Source of the DNA: Streptomyces sp. f51
GTDB lineage: Bacteria; Actinomycetota; Actinomycetes; Streptomycetales; Streptomycetaceae
Direction: 5' to 3'
DNA: 64,000 bases
NCBI RefSeq assembly: GCF_037940415.1
Contig: NZ_CP149798.1
Location: 4,435,001 to 4,499,000 of the forward strand
Shown here piece by piece: positions 60,554 to 64,000 of this stretch (the first letter of the stretch is position 1; each line of letters starts with the position of its first letter). Under the pieces are notes generated by a model that made no database searches, was not told the origin of the DNA, and saw only the letters and a program-made list of their open reading frames with translations. The position numbers and the translations under genes are program-made.

Positions 60554-62188
60554 TCATGGCGCCGTGAGTTCGGCGGACATGGTCGCTCTCAGCCGCAGGG
60601 TCGTCACGAGCCGCTGAAACGCCTCGGCCCAGTAGTCACCGGACCCCGGCGCCGCGTGCTCCGACTCGTCGGGGACCGAGGTGAGACCTTCGAGGCGCCC
60701 GGCCTCCGCGGGGTCCAGACAGCGCTCGGCCAGCCCCATCACCCCGCTGAAGCTCCACGGGTAGCTTCCCGCGTCCCGCGCGATGTCGAGCGCGTCGACG
60801 ACCGCCCGACCCAGACTCCCCGACCACGGCACCGCGCACACCCCGAGCAGCTGGAACGCCTCGGACAGCCCGTGCGTACCGATGAACCCGGCCACCCACT
60901 CGGCCCGTTCCCCGGCACCCAGGGTGGCGAGCAGCTTGGCCCGCTCGGCCAGTGACACGGCCCCCGGACCCCCGGCCTCCGGAGCGGAGGGCGATCCGAG
61001 GAGCGCCCTCGACCACGCCGGATCGCGCTGCCGCACCGCCGCCCGGCACCACGCCGCGTGCAGCTCCGCGTGCCAGCCGTCCGCCACGGCCAAGGCCACC
61101 ACCTCTTCCGGCGAACGCCCCCCGAGGCGCTCCCGCCAGGCCCCGAGCGGTGCCGCCTCGACCAACTGGCCCAGCCACCAGGACCGTTCGCCCCGGCCGG
61201 CCGGGGGCTTGGCGACCACCCCGTCCCGCTCCATCGCCGCGTCGCACTCGTGCGGAGCCTCGACCGTGATCACCGGTGTCCCCTGCGTATGGTCCACGGC
61301 CACACAGGTGACGGCCCTGGCCGCCATCCTCGCGGCGAGCGCGGACCCCGGCAGGGCGGACAGCAGCTCGGCCGCCGTGGCCCGTACGTTGCGGCTGCGG
61401 TCGGCCAGGGCCCGTTCGAGGAACGCCTCGTCCTCGGCGCACAGCCCGGAGCGCAGCAGGTCGAGGAACATCAGCCGGTCCTCGGCCCGCTCCGTCGCCC
61501 AGGTCGCGACCAGCAACTCCCGCCCGGCGGAAGGATCCTTGGCCCGGACCGCCGCAAGCAGCGCGACCCGCTCCGCGAACAGGCCCTCCTGCCAGAGCCG
61601 TTGTATGTGATCGGCCTCCCGCGGCAGCGCGGTCGAACCTCCCGGCGAGGAACGCAGAGCGAACCGCCACTCCGGATTCAGCCGGGCCAGCCACAGGGCG
61701 CGCGGTCCGGCGAAGGCGAGCGCCGCGGGCCGCAGGTCGGTGCGCCCCCGGGCCGCGTCGAGGAGCGCGGGAAGTGTCTGCGGGGGAGCGCCGAATCCGC
61801 GGGAGTTCGCCAGCGCCAGCCACTGGGGCAGCAGTTCCATGAGGTCCGGTGCCGCGCCCCTGCGACCGCCGCCGCCCGCGCCGGGGCGGTCCGCCAGCAG
61901 CGTCGCCAGCCGCCGGGCCGCGGCGGCCGGCAGCGCGGGGCGCGGGTCCGGCGCCGCGGGCTCGGGCCGGGCCGCCGCCCGCGCCGGCCGGACTCCGGCC
62001 CGTCGCCGTACGGTCTCCACGGCGGCCGCGTCCAGCAGCGCCACCGGAGCCTGGCGCCCGGTGTGCTGTTCCGGGAGCGTCCGCCGGTCGGTACCGAGGA
62101 GCGCCACGGTGACGAGTTCCTCCCAGGAACCGCCGGCGGGCGTGCCGGCCTGGGCCGGGGTCGCGGCCGGGGTCGAGGTCGGGTTCAT
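60554..62188 (-). CDS. DUF5691 family protein
   Basis: 544-residue cytosolic protein of the actinobacterial DUF5691 family. It opens WEELVTVALLGTDRR, has HEAT-like helical repeats (about 220-300, ADRSRNVRATAAELLSAL) and a central WWLGQLVEAAPL segment. No catalytic motif is visible. From memory, it is usually encoded with SWIM, MoxR-type AAA and VWA genes. Its ATG overlaps the stop of the PAT-rich ORF (ATGA), so it is coupled to that gene and, through it, to the SWIM gene. Confidence 0.8.
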   Translation of the reverse strand: MNPTSTPAATPAQAGTPAGGSWEELVTVALLGTDRRTLPEQHTGRQAPVALLDAAAVETVRRRAGVRPARAAARPEPAAPDPRPALPAAAARRLATLLADRPGAGGGGRRGAAPDLMELLPQWLALANSRGFGAPPQTLPALLDAARGRTDLRPAALAFAGPRALWLARLNPEWRFALRSSPGGSTALPREADHIQRLWQEGLFAERVALLAAVRAKDPSAGRELLVATWATERAEDRLMFLDLLRSGLCAEDEAFLERALADRSRNVRATAAELLSALPGSALAARMAARAVTCVAVDHTQGTPVITVEAPHECDAAMERDGVVAKPPAGRGERSWWLGQLVEAAPLGAWRERLGGRSPEEVVALAVADGWHAELHAAWCRAAVRQRDPAWSRALLGSPSAPEAGGPGAVSLAERAKLLATLGAGERAEWVAGFIGTHGLSEAFQLLGVCAVPWSGSLGRAVVDALDIARDAGSYPWSFSGVMGLAERCLDPAEAGRLEGLTSVPDESEHAAPGSGDYWAEAFQRLVTTLRLRATMSAELTAP

Positions 62189-62538
62189 GAGCGTCCTTTC
62201 TGCGCGGAGGGCGGGGGGTTCAGGGCCGGTCGGTCGTCGGGTCGCGACGGCCGACGCGAGCGGGGCGCGGTTGGCGTCCGGCACCCGGCCCGCGTGGCCG
62301 GGGTGACGGGAGGGGCGAACATGCCGGGTGTGGTGGGCGGGTTGGGGGCGGCAAGGGCGCCGGGTGCGGTGGGTGTGTCGGCGGCGGCAAGGGCGCCGGG
62401 TGCGGTGAGCGTGTCGGGTGCAGTGGGTGCAGTGGGTGCAGTGGGTGCAGTGGGTGGAGCGGGTGGAGCGGGTGGAGCGGATGGAGCGGGTGCGGCCGGT
62501 GCAGCCGGTGCGGCGGGGGTGGTGGCCGCTGTCAGCAC
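62185..62538 (-). CDS. Pro/Ala/Thr-rich small protein between SWIM and DUF5691 genes
   Basis: 117-residue ORF, almost entirely Pro, Ala, Thr and Gly, with tandem PTA-type blocks and a duplicated TAPGALAA unit; the last 35 residues are basic (RSRRPSRPDDRP). Its GTG start overlaps the SWIM stop codon (GTGCTGA) and its TGA overlaps the DUF5691 start (ATGA). Double overlap on both sides is a strong sign of a translated gene, although the repeats make codon-bias evidence weak. No family recognised; a disordered linker or adaptor protein is possible. The alternative is an untranslated repeat. Confidence 0.55.
   Translation of the reverse strand: MLTAATTPAAPAAPAAPAPSAPPAPPAPPTAPTAPTAPTAPDTLTAPGALAAADTPTAPGALAAPNPPTTPGMFAPPVTPATRAGCRTPTAPRSRRPSRPDDRPALNPPPSAQKGRS
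62418..62490 (+). repeat. 9-bp microsatellite within the PAT-rich ORF
   Basis: GGTGCAGTG is repeated about four times (62418-62455), then a GGTGGAGCG variant. Because the unit is a multiple of three, expansion or contraction changes the number of Pro-Thr-Ala triplets in the minus-strand ORF without a frameshift. Confidence 0.75.
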
Positions 62539-63887
62539 AGCGGCACCGCCTCGCCCTTGCCCTCCGGCCACGCCGTCAGGGGAGTGAAGCCGCGGTGTCC
62601 GCACTCTCCGAAGACCGTGACCGGTGCGCCGCCGGACAGGGCGACCAGTCGCCACAGTTCGGGGCGCGACAGCGCGGAAGGACTGAGCGGAAGGGCCAAC
62701 TCGCCGTCCAGGTCGGCAAGTTGCCACAAGTCGCCGTCCGGCGTCGGCACGACCCGGTCCAGAGTGACCGGACAGGAGTCCAGCCAGGGATCGTCGCGCA
62801 GGGCCTCCCCGTAACGGGCGGCGGCCTGGGCCGTGGTCAGCCCGGTCGGCCGTATCGCCGAGGGTGCCGGGGCGCTGAACCGCTCGCCCAGCGCCGACCG
62901 CAGTTGGCCGGATCCCGGGTACCCGGACAGGTCCGCCTCGAAGGACAGCCCCACCGGCAGCGCCAGTTCGGGTGCCCGGCCCGCCGCGCCGTAGGAGAGA
63001 AGCAGGGCCGTGCGGCCCGACCCGGCGCCGTACAGCCAGATCCTGCGGGTCGTGAGCCGGGCGTCCGCCGTGTCGTACTGGGCGAGGACCAGCCAGCTGT
63101 CCCGCAGCGGCGGGCCGTCCGCCGAGCCGGGCAGTCCGACGCGGGAGCGGACCGTCGCGGCCACGCCGTCCGGCAGCCGCTCGCGCCGCAGCCAGCCCTG
63201 GTCGAGAAGATGCAGCAGCGCGCACTCCTCCAGGAGCCGCACGGGCCAGCCCGGCCCCGACGACGGGATCGCCCCCAACTCCCTTACGCGCGCGGCCAGA
63301 CCAGGGGCCTGCGCGTCGACCATCCGGGCCGCCGTCTCCTCCCACATGCCGTACCCGGCGCGCTCGGCGGAGGCGAGGCCGCCGCGCAGCAGGTCCGCCA
63401 GCCGCTGCTCCAACTCGGCCGCCCCCGCGGTGATCCGCTCGGCCCGCCGCTCCGCCCTGCGCCGCGCCGCCTCGGGATCACCCGTCGAGGAAGCTCCAGA
63501 TCCCCCGCCCTCCGCGCGCCTGACCTCCGCGCGCCTGCGTCTTCCCTCCAGCCACTCGGCGGCCCAGTCCGGAGCCTGCCCGGACTCCACCGCCCCGTCC
63601 GCGCCCGCCCAGAGCAGCAGCAGTCCCAGCGCGTGCTTGCACGGGAACTTCCGGCTCGGACAACTGCACTTGTAAGCCGGACCCGCCGAGTCCGCGATGT
63701 CGACGACCGTCTGATACGGCTTGCTGCCACTTCCCCTGCACAGTCCCCATACCGTCCCCTCCTCGGTGGTGCCCGCCTGCGACCACGGTCCGGCCGCGCC
63801 GAGCTTGCTCCCCGCCTTGCGTGACGCGGCGTCAGGTGCCAGTGCCAGCACCTGATCCGCCGTCCAGCGCACCGCCTGCTGTGTCAT
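62532..63887 (-). CDS. SWIM zinc finger family protein
   Basis: 451-residue protein with an N-terminal SWIM zinc finger: C74, C76, C83 and H85 in KCSCPSRKFPCKH. A basic, Arg/Ala-rich helix (about 105-150) and a long C-terminal domain with no known motif follow. SWIM fingers bind DNA or proteins. It heads the operon SWIM - PAT-rich ORF - DUF5691; the remaining partners usually seen (MoxR-type ATPase and VWA protein) would lie just outside the window. The promoter region to its right carries a nested dyad. Confidence 0.87.
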   Translation of the reverse strand: MTQQAVRWTADQVLALAPDAASRKAGSKLGAAGPWSQAGTTEEGTVWGLCRGSGSKPYQTVVDIADSAGPAYKCSCPSRKFPCKHALGLLLLWAGADGAVESGQAPDWAAEWLEGRRRRAEVRRAEGGGSGASSTGDPEAARRRAERRAERITAGAAELEQRLADLLRGGLASAERAGYGMWEETAARMVDAQAPGLAARVRELGAIPSSGPGWPVRLLEECALLHLLDQGWLRRERLPDGVAATVRSRVGLPGSADGPPLRDSWLVLAQYDTADARLTTRRIWLYGAGSGRTALLLSYGAAGRAPELALPVGLSFEADLSGYPGSGQLRSALGERFSAPAPSAIRPTGLTTAQAAARYGEALRDDPWLDSCPVTLDRVVPTPDGDLWQLADLDGELALPLSPSALSRPELWRLVALSGGAPVTVFGECGHRGFTPLTAWPEGKGEAVPLC

Positions 63888-63905
63888 GGGATCGAAGGTA
63901 GGTCC

Positions 63906-63967
63906 CGCCACTGACAATCGACCTCCGCAAGCGTGTTTGCGCAGGTCAGAGTGCATTGTCAGTGGCG
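63906..63967 (-). promoter_or_regulatory. nested dyad in the SWIM operon promoter region
   Basis: Outer perfect 13-bp arms CGCCACTGACAAT (63906-63918) and ATTGTCAGTGGCG (63955-63967). Inside them a second dyad, GACCTCCGCAA (63920-63930) and TTGCGCAGGTC (63937-63947), pairs at 10 of 11 positions. The element is 19 bases from the SWIM start and at the window edge. Confidence 0.7.
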
Positions 63968-64000
63968 TGGTGCACGGTGGAACCAGATCCGAACCGGCCG

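Noticed and set aside
61058..62587. A long plus-strand frame over DUF5691 rich in Gly, Arg and Pro.
   Set aside because: It is an antisense shadow; the minus-strand genes have clear coding bias and family signatures.

Overview
The window is chromosomal DNA of a Streptomyces species. The evidence is the very high GC content with strong third-position bias, frequent GTG starts, and a block of developmental and housekeeping genes in a known Streptomyces core order: groES-groEL1, whiD, bldM, a SigD-like ECF sigma factor, guaB, guaB3, glpD, a run of membrane Ser/Thr kinases, chorismate mutase, guaA, pcrA and icmB. No tRNA, rRNA, CRISPR array, insertion sequence or prophage was seen, so this is core rather than accessory DNA.

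Layout. 1-3.1 kb: a SAM methyltransferase and two tandem polysaccharide deacetylase lipoproteins. 3.1-5.5 kb: groES-groEL1 behind two CIRCE operators. 5.6-8.8 kb: an ABM-like protein, an SDR oxidoreductase, a MOSC protein and a divergent LysR regulator. 9-14.7 kb: developmental and GTP-synthesis genes (whiD, divergent bldM with a sigma-BldN type promoter, the ECF sigma factor, guaB, guaB3). 14.7-19.9 kb: a membrane protein, a degenerate nucleotide-sugar dehydrogenase, glpD and a serine hydrolase. 20-31 kb: five consecutive membrane kinase genes, one encoding a pseudokinase with a roughly 400-residue insertion, several separated by hairpin terminators. 31-37.4 kb: aldehyde dehydrogenase, GMC oxidoreductase with a Cys cluster, a sortase-anchored surface protein and a membrane protein.

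37.9-49 kb: chorismate mutase behind what looks like a leaderless aromatic leader peptide and attenuator, divergent guaA, a PPOX-like protein and a class II aldolase flanking a perfect 12-bp inverted repeat, DUF4429/SHOCT and IPT-like proteins, DoxX, and an envelope-stress-like module (PspC/toast-rack membrane protein divergent from a PspC histidine kinase and response regulator). 49-58 kb: cell-wall hydrolases (two NlpC/P60 paralogues and an M23 peptidase). One NlpC/P60 gene carries a c-di-AMP (ydaO-type) riboswitch and the other does not. pcrA lies among them. 58-64 kb: an esterase, icmB, and the end of a SWIM / small Pro-Ala-Thr ORF / DUF5691 operon whose promoter region at the right edge holds a large nested dyad.

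Functional themes are protein folding and stress (HrcA-CIRCE), sporulation control, GTP synthesis (guaB, guaB3, guaA), Ser/Thr kinase signalling, and cell-wall growth under c-di-AMP and envelope-stress control. The most novel-looking signals are the aromatic leader upstream of chorismate mutase, the pseudokinase insertion, the dehydrogenase paralogue lacking its catalytic Cys, and the translationally coupled PAT-rich ORF between the SWIM and DUF5691 genes.
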